Shown here one piece after another: positions 8,774 to 16,325 of a DNA stretch of 35,706 bases (its first letter is position 1; every line of letters starts with the position of its first letter). The notes below the pieces were generated by a model, which was given only the letters and a program-made list of their open reading frames with translations, had not been told where the DNA came from and did no database searches. The DNA comes from Planctomycetota bacterium (lineage in GTDB: Bacteria > Planctomycetota > UBA1135 > UBA2386): NCBI GenBank assembly GCA_029936315.1, contig JAPYTD010000048.1, positions 1 to 35,706 on the forward strand, written 5' to 3'. Made by a program: the position numbers and the translations under genes.

Positions 8774-10359
8774 TGGACCTTGGCTCCTTCCGTGCAGCGA
8801 ATGACAACGGCAGTCACATCATCCATCTCTTCCTGGCCAAGACGGAATATGTCGAGTTCCTGCAGGATGCCATCGAGAATGCGTTGTGCAGAACGGTTGG
8901 TCGCGAGCTGCGCGAACAAGAGTGCGAGGCGGTCTTCCCCGTACATTTCGCCTGTATGGTCGGTGGCCTCGGGAATGCCATCCGTATAGAGCAGGATGCA
9001 ATCGCCGGGCTCGAGGTCCAGTTGGCGCGATGTGTATTCGGGGTCAGGCAAGAAGCCCAAGATCACGTCTTCGCTTTCGAGGCGATCGACGCTATCGGTC
9101 CGAGCGCGGTAGACCATCAGGTCGTTGTGACCGGCACTGACGTGGTCAACCGTGCGACTGTTGGGACGCAACGCAATCGCCGCCGCCGTGAGGAAGCGTT
9201 CGGTGCGTGTCAGGTCCTGATACATCAGCTTCGCGATCTGCGTAAACACCTGCTCAGGGCCACTATTCACCACTGCCAGCGTGCGCAGCATCGCGCGTGC
9301 GCCAACCATGACCATGCCCGATGCGAGGTTGTGCCCCGAGACATCGGCCACCACCACCATTGTGCGACCGTCGGCCAATGGCACGTAGTCGTAGTAGTCG
9401 CCGCCAACCGCGCCACAGGCGAAGTAGCCGGCGGCCACGTCAAAGCCACCGAGCACGACAGGTCCCTCGGGAAGGATCTGCTGCTGGATGGTCTGCGCCA
9501 TCGCGAGTTCCTTGCCGAGCTCGGCGACCTTGCGAGCACCGAGAACGGCGCCGAGCATCGCCGCGAAGGACTCCGCGACCTGGCCTTCTTCGTTGCCAAG
9601 TTCCGAGGTGCCGACTTCGAGCGAATCGACCTCATCGGCCAACGTCGTGGCGCGATCGATGAGGACCAACGCGCCAAGGGTGACGCGCTTGTCGCCCGCG
9701 CCATAAGTGACCGGAACGCCAAGAACCTGACGCTCGGCCAAGGACTCGACGGAACCTTCTTCGCCGAGGTGCTCGCCGGCTGGAACGCTGCGCAGCAGCA
9801 CACCTTCGGCCGCCAGGATTTCTTTGAGCAAGCCAGTAACGGGTTGCATCGGCTCCAGCTCCGCGCTGGCACGAAGCAGCCGCTTGTTCTCGCCACAGTC
9901 GTGCACGACGACTTCGCAGAACTCCTTCTGGGGATCGCCGGCAACAAAGATGACGCGTTCGACACCAGCTGCGCGATGGCAGGCTCGCAGGCCGAGGGCC
10001 GCGATCTCGGTGTCATTGCCACCGGCGGACAGGCGCGGCAATGCCTCGCCCATCATGGAGACCTGCTCAAGCAAGCGCATGGCGCTGCCGTTCATGCTCT
10101 CCATGTCGCTTTCCAACCGCTCGCGCTCGGCGACAGTTGTCAGCAGGCTGCGCACCAAGGCCTGCGTGCCAGCCGTAGGAGCAACCGTGGCGAGCAGTTC
10201 TCCAACTGGAAGATCCACGCGCAGTTCTTCTGCATCGTCGAGCCTGGTGCCAAAGCTCTCAACCGCACTACCGGCGGCATCGAGCACCGCGACAGAGACG
10301 CCCCCTAGAACGAGAGGAATTGCCTTCAGCAGGGCGTGGGAATCTGGGTGGATCGCCAC
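8770..10359 (-). CDS. GAF-like/SpoIIE-type PP2C serine phosphatase (RsbU-like)
   Basis: Cytoplasmic phosphatase of 529 residues. The N-terminal 110 residues are unassigned. Residues about 110-275 look like a GAF-type sensor (EIAALGLRACHRAAGVERVI, then VPVTYGAGDKRVTLGALVLI). The linker ELGKELAMAQTIQQQILPEG is the standard helix before SpoIIE domains. The catalytic part has the metal-binding aspartates in GAVGGDYYDYV, VVADVSGHN, LYTDGIPEA and MDDVTAVVI. Such enzymes dephosphorylate STAS anti-anti-sigma proteins. No STAS gene lies in this window, so the target is either unlinked or different. It starts 7 nt after the kinase stop and overlaps the receiver start by 4 nt. Confidence 0.93.
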   Translation of the reverse strand: MAIHPDSHALLKAIPLVLGGVSVAVLDAAGSAVESFGTRLDDAEELRVDLPVGELLATVAPTAGTQALVRSLLTTVAERERLESDMESMNGSAMRLLEQVSMMGEALPRLSAGGNDTEIAALGLRACHRAAGVERVIFVAGDPQKEFCEVVVHDCGENKRLLRASAELEPMQPVTGLLKEILAAEGVLLRSVPAGEHLGEEGSVESLAERQVLGVPVTYGAGDKRVTLGALVLIDRATTLADEVDSLEVGTSELGNEEGQVAESFAAMLGAVLGARKVAELGKELAMAQTIQQQILPEGPVVLGGFDVAAGYFACGAVGGDYYDYVPLADGRTMVVVADVSGHNLASGMVMVGARAMLRTLAVVNSGPEQVFTQIAKLMYQDLTRTERFLTAAAIALRPNSRTVDHVSAGHNDLMVYRARTDSVDRLESEDVILGFLPDPEYTSRQLDLEPGDCILLYTDGIPEATDHTGEMYGEDRLALLFAQLATNRSAQRILDGILQELDIFRLGQEEMDDVTAVVIRCTEGAKVQ

Positions 10360-10366
10360 GGATTCG

Positions 10367-10873
10367 TCAGGCGTTCGCGATCACGCGCACGCACTTGGTC
10401 AAACGCAGGCTGTTCCAACCGTCATCGCGGCTGTACTGCACGTCGTCCATGACCATGCGGGCGATGCGAATGCCATAGCCACCGGCCTCGGTCGGCATCT
10501 CGCCATCTGCCTCCTCGTCATCCATCTCGAACGCGAGCGGATCAAATGCTGGCCCTTGATCACGCAGCGTGATTTGCAGCTGGTCATCCGTCAACTCGAA
10601 GATCACCTCTACAGGCTTCTGTTCGTCGAGTTGGTAGCCGTGGCGTAGCACGTTCGTGACCATCTCCTGGAGAGCCAAGAGAACGTTGTAGCGAGTGCCT
10701 TCTGGGTCCTCGTCGAAGACAACGGAATCGAGCAGGGTCTCACCCACCTGCCAGACGAGGCGGAGATGGTCCATAGGACCAGTAAGTTTGATGGCGGCCT
10801 GTGCAAACATGAGCGTATGGCGTGATGCCTTCGAACTATCGGCAGCAAAGCCTCCCCCCCTAAATCCCGGCAT
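10367..10873 (-). CDS. RsbW/SpoIIAB-like anti-sigma factor serine kinase (HATPase_c_2)
   Basis: GHKL-fold protein kinase of 168 residues. The N-box is ALQEMVTNVLRHGYQ, the G1 box LRDQGPAFDP and the G2-like region EAGGYGIRIARMVMDDVQY, as in anti-sigma kinases rather than histidine kinases. Such proteins phosphorylate a STAS antagonist and sequester a sigma factor. I prefer the ATG at 10871-10873 because GGAGG lies 7 nt upstream; the next ATG (10808-10810) gives the compact 147-residue domain start MFAQAAIKLTG and cannot be excluded. It is first in the operon with the PP2C phosphatase and receiver. The acidic insert MDDEEADGEMP near the ATP lid is unusual. Confidence 0.85.
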   Translation of the reverse strand: MPGFRGGGFAADSSKASRHTLMFAQAAIKLTGPMDHLRLVWQVGETLLDSVVFDEDPEGTRYNVLLALQEMVTNVLRHGYQLDEQKPVEVIFELTDDQLQITLRDQGPAFDPLAFEMDDEEADGEMPTEAGGYGIRIARMVMDDVQYSRDDGWNSLRLTKCVRVIANA

Positions 10874-10880
10874 GGGCAGG

Positions 10881-10890
10881 CCTCCGGAGG
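10881..10890. promoter_or_regulatory. palindromic CCTCCGGAGG, ribosome site for the kinase gene
   Basis: On minus this supplies GGAGG 7 nt before the kinase ATG at 10873. Being a palindrome, it also gives GGAGG 4 nt before a plus-strand ATG at 10895, which opens in the same frame as the amidase lipoprotein. The minus-strand use decides the kinase start; the plus-strand use is doubtful. Confidence 0.5.
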
Positions 10891-11092
10891 TCGCATGATC
10901 CCCTACGACATATGGCCGAACCGACAAGTCACGGTGGCACCTAACTACCGGCGCGGATACTGTCTTGGGGCGGCGACGAATGGCCCGGAACCTCCGATGT
11001 CATCGTTCGCTGGAGGGATCGCAGTGATCAACGAACAGTTCCACCCGGAACGGCTAGATGTGCATACCCAGCATTCCCCGATGGATCCACGA

Positions 11093-12127
11093 ATGAGATC
11101 CATTGATGGCCTTGGTTCGATACGCGCCGTCTACTGCCTCTTGCTGGCCATATTGTTGGCAGGCTGCGAAACGCCCTACGTCCACAAGCGCCCGGTCTAC
11201 AACGAACCGACTTCGGTGTCCGGGCGCGTGACCTTCGCGCGTGGGCAACTGCCGGCCCAAGCAGAGGCCGAGCGCCTCAGCAACACACGCACTTCATCGG
11301 GTTTGCTACGGCGCGCCTGGCTTGAGCTACAACTGCACAGACCACTTGCAGCACTCGACACGGCCGCGACCGTGCTCTTTCGGTCGGATCACATCTCCGC
11401 GCGAGACGAGTCGTTCGCCCGATACCTGCGCGCCGAAGCCTACCGCCAGCAGGGCCATGCCGAACGCGGCGACTACGACCTCGAGCGCGCCAGGGTACTG
11501 GCGCTCGACCCAGAACTGCAACGCCGACTGCTGCCGCACGTGTTGGTGCCCAAAGTGTCGAGCAGTCCGTGGGGCCACCTCGCGGTACAGCCACGCTCAG
11601 CATGGAACCCGAAGCGCGCCAACCGCAACAACCTCGAACGCATGAAGCGCATTCGTCGAGTCACAATCCATCACTCGGCGATGTACTTCCGCGAGACGCA
11701 TTCCCGCGCAGCCGCGTCGCAGATCGCGCGCATCCAGCGCGAGCACATGGGCAACCGCGACTACGGCGACATTGGCTACCACTTCCTGATCGACCCATCG
11801 GGCCGCATCTGGGAAGGCCGCCAGTTGCGCCACCAAGGCGCCCACTCCGGTGGTCCCAATAACATCGGTAACATCGGCATCTGCGTGCTCGGCAACTTCG
11901 TTCGCAAGAGCTCCGGCCAGGGACCGTCGGCATCGCAGATTCGTTCTATGGAGCAACTCGTCGTGCAACTGATGCGTCACTACCGCTTTGGCGGGGAAGC
12001 GCTCTATTGCCACAGCGATTTCAAGAACACGCAATGCCCCGGCCCCCGGATGCAGCCGATCGTGAAGCAGTTCGCGGCCAGGCTACGGTCGCAGGGCACC
12101 AAGCTGGCGGCCCCAGAAGAGGAATAA
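11093..12127 (+). CDS. lipoprotein with C-terminal N-acetylmuramoyl-L-alanine amidase (Amidase_2/PGRP) domain
   Basis: Peptidoglycan amidase anchored to a membrane, 344 residues from the chosen ATG. A signal with the lipobox LLAGC puts the lipidated cysteine at residue 25. Residues 50-150 are helical and TPR-like (RRAWLELQLHRPLAALDTAA and RAEAYRQQGHAERGDYDLER). The Zn-amidase fold spans about 185-335: TIHHS (H193), IGYHFLIDPSGRIWEGR, HSGGPNNIGNIGICVLGNF, and the ligands H307 and C315 in CHSDFKNTQCPG. It should cut the bond between N-acetylmuramic acid and L-alanine. The frame is open upstream to an ATG at 10895, and ATG 11081 is another choice; 11093 gives a normal n-region. The kinase/regulator pair follows 38 nt downstream. 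Confidence 0.88.
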   Translation: MRSIDGLGSIRAVYCLLLAILLAGCETPYVHKRPVYNEPTSVSGRVTFARGQLPAQAEAERLSNTRTSSGLLRRAWLELQLHRPLAALDTAATVLFRSDHISARDESFARYLRAEAYRQQGHAERGDYDLERARVLALDPELQRRLLPHVLVPKVSSSPWGHLAVQPRSAWNPKRANRNNLERMKRIRRVTIHHSAMYFRETHSRAAASQIARIQREHMGNRDYGDIGYHFLIDPSGRIWEGRQLRHQGAHSGGPNNIGNIGICVLGNFVRKSSGQGPSASQIRSMEQLVVQLMRHYRFGGEALYCHSDFKNTQCPGPRMQPIVKQFAARLRSQGTKLAAPEEE

Positions 12128-12165
12128 GACGCAGCTGAGTTCGTGCTCATGCCGATACCCATGGC

Positions 12166-13392
12166 ATGGGCCCAGCCGAACCCACCTACCGGCCAAACCG
12201 CCTGCCGGGCACGCGCACCAGTTGTGCCCTGTTGACGCTCTTGACGGTGCTGCTCGCGTGGCCCGATCCGCCCACCGTCTTTGCCGCCCTCGCGAGGCCC
12301 GCGTACTTCGCGTTGCTGACCTGGTTCTTCTGGCGCGCTCGCGCCGCGAGCCCCGCACTGCACTCGCAACCGATGCGGCTCATATGCCTGGGCTTCTTCG
12401 TTTTGTGGCTCGGCTACACGCTTGCCGCGGTGCTCCACATCAGTGACCTCGAGATGGACCACGCCGCCGCCATCTACCTGCGTGAGACGTGCGAACGCGG
12501 CGCCTGGTTTCTACTCGGCACGACGTTGATCTCGTATGGGCTGATGCTCTGGATTCCCGAAGTCGTGCGCAGCCATCGTTTGCTGGCCGAGCACTCAGCG
12601 CGACAGCAAGGCGAACTGCAACGTTCCGAAACGGTTCGCAGCCAACTCGAACAGCGCCTGGTTGAAGCCGACCGCCTGGCGATGCTCGGCGAACTCGCAG
12701 CCAGTATCGCGCACGACCTGCGCAACCCGCTGACCGTCGTCAAGGGCACTGCCGAATCTCTGTGCCGACGGCCAAGAACGCCAGAAGAAGTCGCGGCCCA
12801 CACCGACGTCATTCGACGCAACATCGACAAGGCCGACGCAACCATCCAGAGTCTGATCGATCTGGCCAAACCAAAGCGGCTCGTCCCGATCAACACGAAT
12901 GCCACGGCCGCGCTATACGAAGTCGAGGACCTGCTGCGTGTCGAGGCGCATCGTCGCGGGATCCAACTCATCGTGCGCCCACCAGGCGAAGGCAGCCAAG
13001 TGGTCTACGCCGATCGCACTCTGCTCGCCCAAGCGCTGATGAATCTGGTCCTGAACGCGTTGCAGGCAGCTAGCCGGCAGAGCGAGGTCGTACTCGAGGC
13101 GCGTTCATTCGGCGATCATGTTGCGCTGACCGTTTCCGACCGCGGCACGGGGCTGCCTGAAGCCCTGCGCACGAACCTGTTCCAGCCGTTCTTTACGACC
13201 AAGGCTTCGGGCACCGGACTCGGACTCGTCAGCTGTCGCCGCATCGCCAAGGAGCTCGGCGGCGAACTGCGCCTGTCTCCGCGCGGCCGTGGCGGCGCCC
13301 GGGCGTTGCTTTGGCTACCGAGCGCGAACGCCCCCAGCAACGGCACGGTGAATGCCGATAAGGACCCCGCATGGCACGCTACCACCTGCTAA
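12166..13392 (+). CDS. membrane sensor histidine kinase, NtrB-like
   Basis: Two-component sensor of 408 residues. About four hydrophobic segments lie in residues 18-130 and no large periplasmic domain is seen, so sensing is probably within or near the membrane. A coiled coil (about 135-170) leads to the H-box LAASIAHDLRNPLTVVKG with H183. The ATPase part has N-box LMNLVLNALQAA, G1 VSDRGTGLP, F-box FQPFFTTK and G2 GTGLGL. The start codon sits in CCCATGGCATGGG (12158-12170), where an out-of-frame ATG lies 5 nt earlier. The 3' end overlaps the NtrC-like gene by 22 nt in a different frame, so the two are coupled partners. Confidence 0.93.
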   Translation: MGPAEPTYRPNRLPGTRTSCALLTLLTVLLAWPDPPTVFAALARPAYFALLTWFFWRARAASPALHSQPMRLICLGFFVLWLGYTLAAVLHISDLEMDHAAAIYLRETCERGAWFLLGTTLISYGLMLWIPEVVRSHRLLAEHSARQQGELQRSETVRSQLEQRLVEADRLAMLGELAASIAHDLRNPLTVVKGTAESLCRRPRTPEEVAAHTDVIRRNIDKADATIQSLIDLAKPKRLVPINTNATAALYEVEDLLRVEAHRRGIQLIVRPPGEGSQVVYADRTLLAQALMNLVLNALQAASRQSEVVLEARSFGDHVALTVSDRGTGLPEALRTNLFQPFFTTKASGTGLGLVSCRRIAKELGGELRLSPRGRGGARALLWLPSANAPSNGTVNADKDPAWHATTC

Positions 13393-14780
13393 TCGTCGAC
13401 GACGAACCCGACCTGCGCTGGGTACTGCGCGGTCTGTTCGAAGACGAAGGCTTCGAAGTGCAGGAAGCCGAAGACGGCGAACAGGCGCTTGAGCAACTGC
13501 GCGCTGCGGACGACGCGGGCCAGCTGCCCGACGTAGTACTCAGTGACATGCGCATGCCCAAAGTGTCGGGCCTCGAACTGCTGCGGGATGTGCGCCGCCA
13601 GTACCGCGACCTTCCGGTGGTCCTGCTCAGCGCCGTCGAGGACCTCGCGGCCGCCGTCGACGCCATGAAGGAAGGCGCATTCGACTACCAAGCCAAACCG
13701 TTCGATCAAGAGCGCCTCAAGCTGTCCGTGCAGCGCGCCGCCGAACAGCACGCACTGCGTCGCGAAGTGCAACGTCTACGCGATGCGCAGGCGACGACGA
13801 CGCTCGACTTTGGCCAGAGCCGCCTCGCACAAGAACTGCGACGCACGCTCGAGCTGGTCGCCCGACAAGATACCGTCTCGGTGCTGATCACCGGCGAATC
13901 CGGCACCGGCAAGGAAATCGCCGCACGTGCGATCCACTACCTGTCGCCACTACAGAGCGGGCCGTTCGTCGCGATCGATTGCGGCGCGCTGCCAGAGCAT
14001 CTACTTGAGAGCCAGTTGTTCGGCCACGAACGCGGCGCCTTTACCGGCGCCGATCGCAGCCGCCAGGGTCTGTTCTCGATGGCCGATGGTGGCACTTTGT
14101 TTCTTGACGAACTCGGCAACCTGCCGGTGCCACTGCAAGCCAAGCTGCTGCGCGCGCTACAAGAACGCGTCATCGTGCCAGTTGGCGGCAGCAAGCCGGT
14201 GCCGTTCCGTGCGCGCCTGCTGACTGCGACCAACTCCGACCTCCAGCTCGACATCGAAGCAGGGCGCTTCCGCGTCGACCTCTACCATCGCATCGCCGAG
14301 TTCACCGTCACGATGCCGCCACTGCGCGAGCGCCCCGATGACATCGTGTACTTCGCGCGCGCATTCCTCGCCGAGGCCAACGTGGAAATGGGCCGTCGCG
14401 TCGATGGCTTCAGCGAAGCTGGCGAAGCAGTGCTCCGGCAGCACCCGTGGCCCGGCAACCTGCGCGAACTGCGCAATGCCGTGCGTCGCATGGTCTTGCT
14501 AGCCACTAGCACCGAACTCCACGCCAGTGACCTTGGCATCCTCGATCCTCAGCCAAGCAACCAGCCGAGCATTTCGGCTCTCGCAGCCGGCGCAGACATG
14601 GAGCCTCTGGCGAAACGGCTGCGACAAGCGACGGATGCGCTCGAAGCCGAGATCCTGCGCCAGACCCTGGCCGCTTGTGACGGCAACAAGGCCGCCGCAG
14701 CGCGCACCCTGAGCATCGATTACACGACTCTGCACCGCAAGTTGAAACGGCACGACATCGCGCCGACATCGCGCGGATAG
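13371..14780 (+). CDS. sigma-54-dependent response regulator, NtrC family
   Basis: Transcription activator of 469 residues. Receiver: D10-D11-E12 pocket, phosphoacceptor D59 in VVLSDMRMP, K109 in YQAKPF. AAA+ domain: Walker A GESGTGKE at 175-182, the sigma-54 contact loop GAFTGA at 222-227, Walker B GGTLFLDELGNLP, sensor region LLTATNSDL and R-finger FRVDLYHRI. A Fis-type helix-turn-helix ends the protein (ACDGNKAAAARTLSIDYTTL). It acts on promoters read by RNA polymerase with RpoN after phosphorylation by the kinase encoded in overlap upstream. Intact GAFTGA means it can contact sigma-54. Targets are unknown; I found no convincing -24/-12 promoter in this window. Start MARYHLLIVDDEPDLR fits the family. 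Confidence 0.96.
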   Translation: MARYHLLIVDDEPDLRWVLRGLFEDEGFEVQEAEDGEQALEQLRAADDAGQLPDVVLSDMRMPKVSGLELLRDVRRQYRDLPVVLLSAVEDLAAAVDAMKEGAFDYQAKPFDQERLKLSVQRAAEQHALRREVQRLRDAQATTTLDFGQSRLAQELRRTLELVARQDTVSVLITGESGTGKEIAARAIHYLSPLQSGPFVAIDCGALPEHLLESQLFGHERGAFTGADRSRQGLFSMADGGTLFLDELGNLPVPLQAKLLRALQERVIVPVGGSKPVPFRARLLTATNSDLQLDIEAGRFRVDLYHRIAEFTVTMPPLRERPDDIVYFARAFLAEANVEMGRRVDGFSEAGEAVLRQHPWPGNLRELRNAVRRMVLLATSTELHASDLGILDPQPSNQPSISALAAGADMEPLAKRLRQATDALEAEILRQTLAACDGNKAAAARTLSIDYTTLHRKLKRHDIAPTSRG

Positions 14781-14784
14781 GGAA

Positions 14785-14806
14785 ACCATGGCACGTGCGC
14801 CATGGT
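14785..14806. terminator. 8-bp inverted repeat 4 nt after the NtrC-like gene
   Basis: ACCATGGC and GCCATGGT flank a 6-nt loop (ACGTGC). The position right after the stop suggests a transcript-end hairpin, though no T-run follows. Confidence 0.45.
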
Positions 14807-14931
14807 GCGCATGCAATTGCCATACATGTGATCCCGGTCCGGCGGCGACGATCTGCCATGGCATCGACGGTTGCGAACTGCGTTCCACTTGGCCCGTCGG
14901 GTGCTCTTATCTAGCAGATACTCCGGCAACC

Positions 14932-14968
14932 CTCGCGGCCGCTACTACACCTTGGTAGCGGCCGCGAG
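14932..14968. terminator. 14-bp perfect GC-rich inverted repeat (strong hairpin)
   Basis: CTCGCGGCCGCTAC and GTAGCGGCCGCGAG form perfect arms around a 9-nt loop, the strongest hairpin I see in the window. It lies 151 nt after the NtrC-like stop and 125 nt before the DUF1573 gene. It probably ends the kinase/regulator operon, but there is no T-tract, so a structured RNA or a protein-binding site is possible. The rest of 14781-15092 shows no gene. Confidence 0.55.
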
Positions 14969-15077
14969 TCTGTACAGCTCGAGGTTTTCGGCCCAGACGC
15001 GTTACCAGCCCGCGCTTCGACCGCGACGCCACCCGCCGTTCTGAAAGCACCACGAGCGTTGCGTCGCCAACTTGCCA

Positions 15078-15083
15078 TACTAT
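15078..15083 (+). promoter_or_regulatory. -10-like TACTAT before the DUF1573 gene
   Basis: TACTAT ends 9 nt before the ATG at 15093, leaving a leader of a few bases at most. No Shine-Dalgarno is seen and no clear -35 box. Confidence 0.35.
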
Positions 15084-15092
15084 GTGCGTCGT

Positions 15093-16325
15093 ATGCGCCT
15101 CCTGTTGCCGTTACTGATCGCTCTGCCGCTCACCCATTCCGCCTGCTCCCACCGGGATGCCGACGGAGCGACGAACTCCACGAATGCCAACGCATCCGTC
15201 GACGGCAATACCGGCACGCAGATGAGCAAGCACGCCAACAGCAAGGAGCGGGCGCCTCTGGTGCTAGACCACGACTTCGGCGTCGTGCCACACGGCGAGG
15301 GGCGCACCCATGAGTTTGCACTCGACTTGTCGCAGCTCAACGAACCACACGTGCCGCTGCGCGTGCACCTCGAATGCTCGTGCGGCAGAGCCGAGTTGGT
15401 GATGCGCAAGCCAGACGGCACGGAGCGTCACATCGATGGCACAGGCTACAAGCACAACCTCCCAACGGAGGACGAGCAGGCGATCCTGCGCATCCTGCTC
15501 GACACGCGCAAGAAAGAGGCGCGCGACATCGGTTCAACGATCAGTCGCGGTTACATCGTGTTGCAACCACTCAGCGACGAGACCGGCATGGCTCGCGAAC
15601 GCTGGGCCTTCGTGGTGCGCTTCGCGATTGACTCCCCCGTCACGTTGCACCCGTTCTCCGAGTTGGACTTCCAGAGTGTGTCGCAATCGATGCAGGGCGA
15701 GATCCTGACCACGATGCGCGGCGACGAGAACCACCCCAACCTCGAGTTCCTAAGCATTTCGACGACCGACGAGAGCCTTGAGGCGACGTTGGAGCCAGAC
15801 GACGGCCGGACCGTGCTACGCACGCGCTGCACCCCGGGCCGCTTTGGCAACCACCGCGGCCTGGTGTTGGTCAAGACCAACCTGCCCGGCTACGTGATCG
15901 CACTCGAAGCCAAATGGAAGGTCGTGGCCGACCTCGAGGCGACGCCGATGCGCAAGGTGTCGTTCCGCGCGGCTTTCGATCGCGCGCAGAAGCCTGGAGT
16001 AGAGATCCGGCAGGCCGTTCTGGTGATCGACCACAATCGTCACCGCAGCCCGGAGTTTCTCGTGCGCGGCATCGTCGGGGACGACGGCCGTGATGTGAGC
16101 CATTGCTTCGAGATCAAGATGACGCCGGTGCCCACCGAGGATCGTCGGCAACGCATGACTGTTCGATACCTCGGCGGCCTGCTGACCGGCGACGAGCCTG
16201 CAGCCCAAGCGCCGGTTACATTCCGCGGCAAGATCATCCTGGCCAAGCACGAGAAGGACATCGTCGGAGGCGATGACCCGACCCTGCCGATTCGCCTAGT
16301 AGTCTTCCCGTCCAAAACACCATGA
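15093..16325 (+). CDS. secreted DUF1573-containing protein
   Basis: Exported protein of 410 residues. A signal peptide MRLLLPLLIALPLTHSAC is followed by a polar Asn/Asp-rich linker; HSAC is a poor lipobox, so lipidation is uncertain. Residues about 55-180 carry the DUF1573 pattern, with LDHDFGVVPHGEGRTHEF and the cysteine pair CSCGRAELV. The remaining 230 residues are beta-rich and may hold another immunoglobulin-like repeat (FGNHRGLVLVKTNLPGYVIA). DUF1573 proteins in this phylum are periplasmic and of unknown function. The stop overlaps the next gene's start in ATGA, so it is coupled to the cytochrome fusion. An upstream TTG frame adds only seven codons. Confidence 0.8.
   Translation: MRLLLPLLIALPLTHSACSHRDADGATNSTNANASVDGNTGTQMSKHANSKERAPLVLDHDFGVVPHGEGRTHEFALDLSQLNEPHVPLRVHLECSCGRAELVMRKPDGTERHIDGTGYKHNLPTEDEQAILRILLDTRKKEARDIGSTISRGYIVLQPLSDETGMARERWAFVVRFAIDSPVTLHPFSELDFQSVSQSMQGEILTTMRGDENHPNLEFLSISTTDESLEATLEPDDGRTVLRTRCTPGRFGNHRGLVLVKTNLPGYVIALEAKWKVVADLEATPMRKVSFRAAFDRAQKPGVEIRQAVLVIDHNRHRSPEFLVRGIVGDDGRDVSHCFEIKMTPVPTEDRRQRMTVRYLGGLLTGDEPAAQAPVTFRGKIILAKHEKDIVGGDDPTLPIRLVVFPSKTP

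Noticed and set aside
8773..10308. 511-codon open frame on plus over the PP2C phosphatase
   Set aside because: Exact antisense of a gene with all catalytic motifs; the product has no family features.
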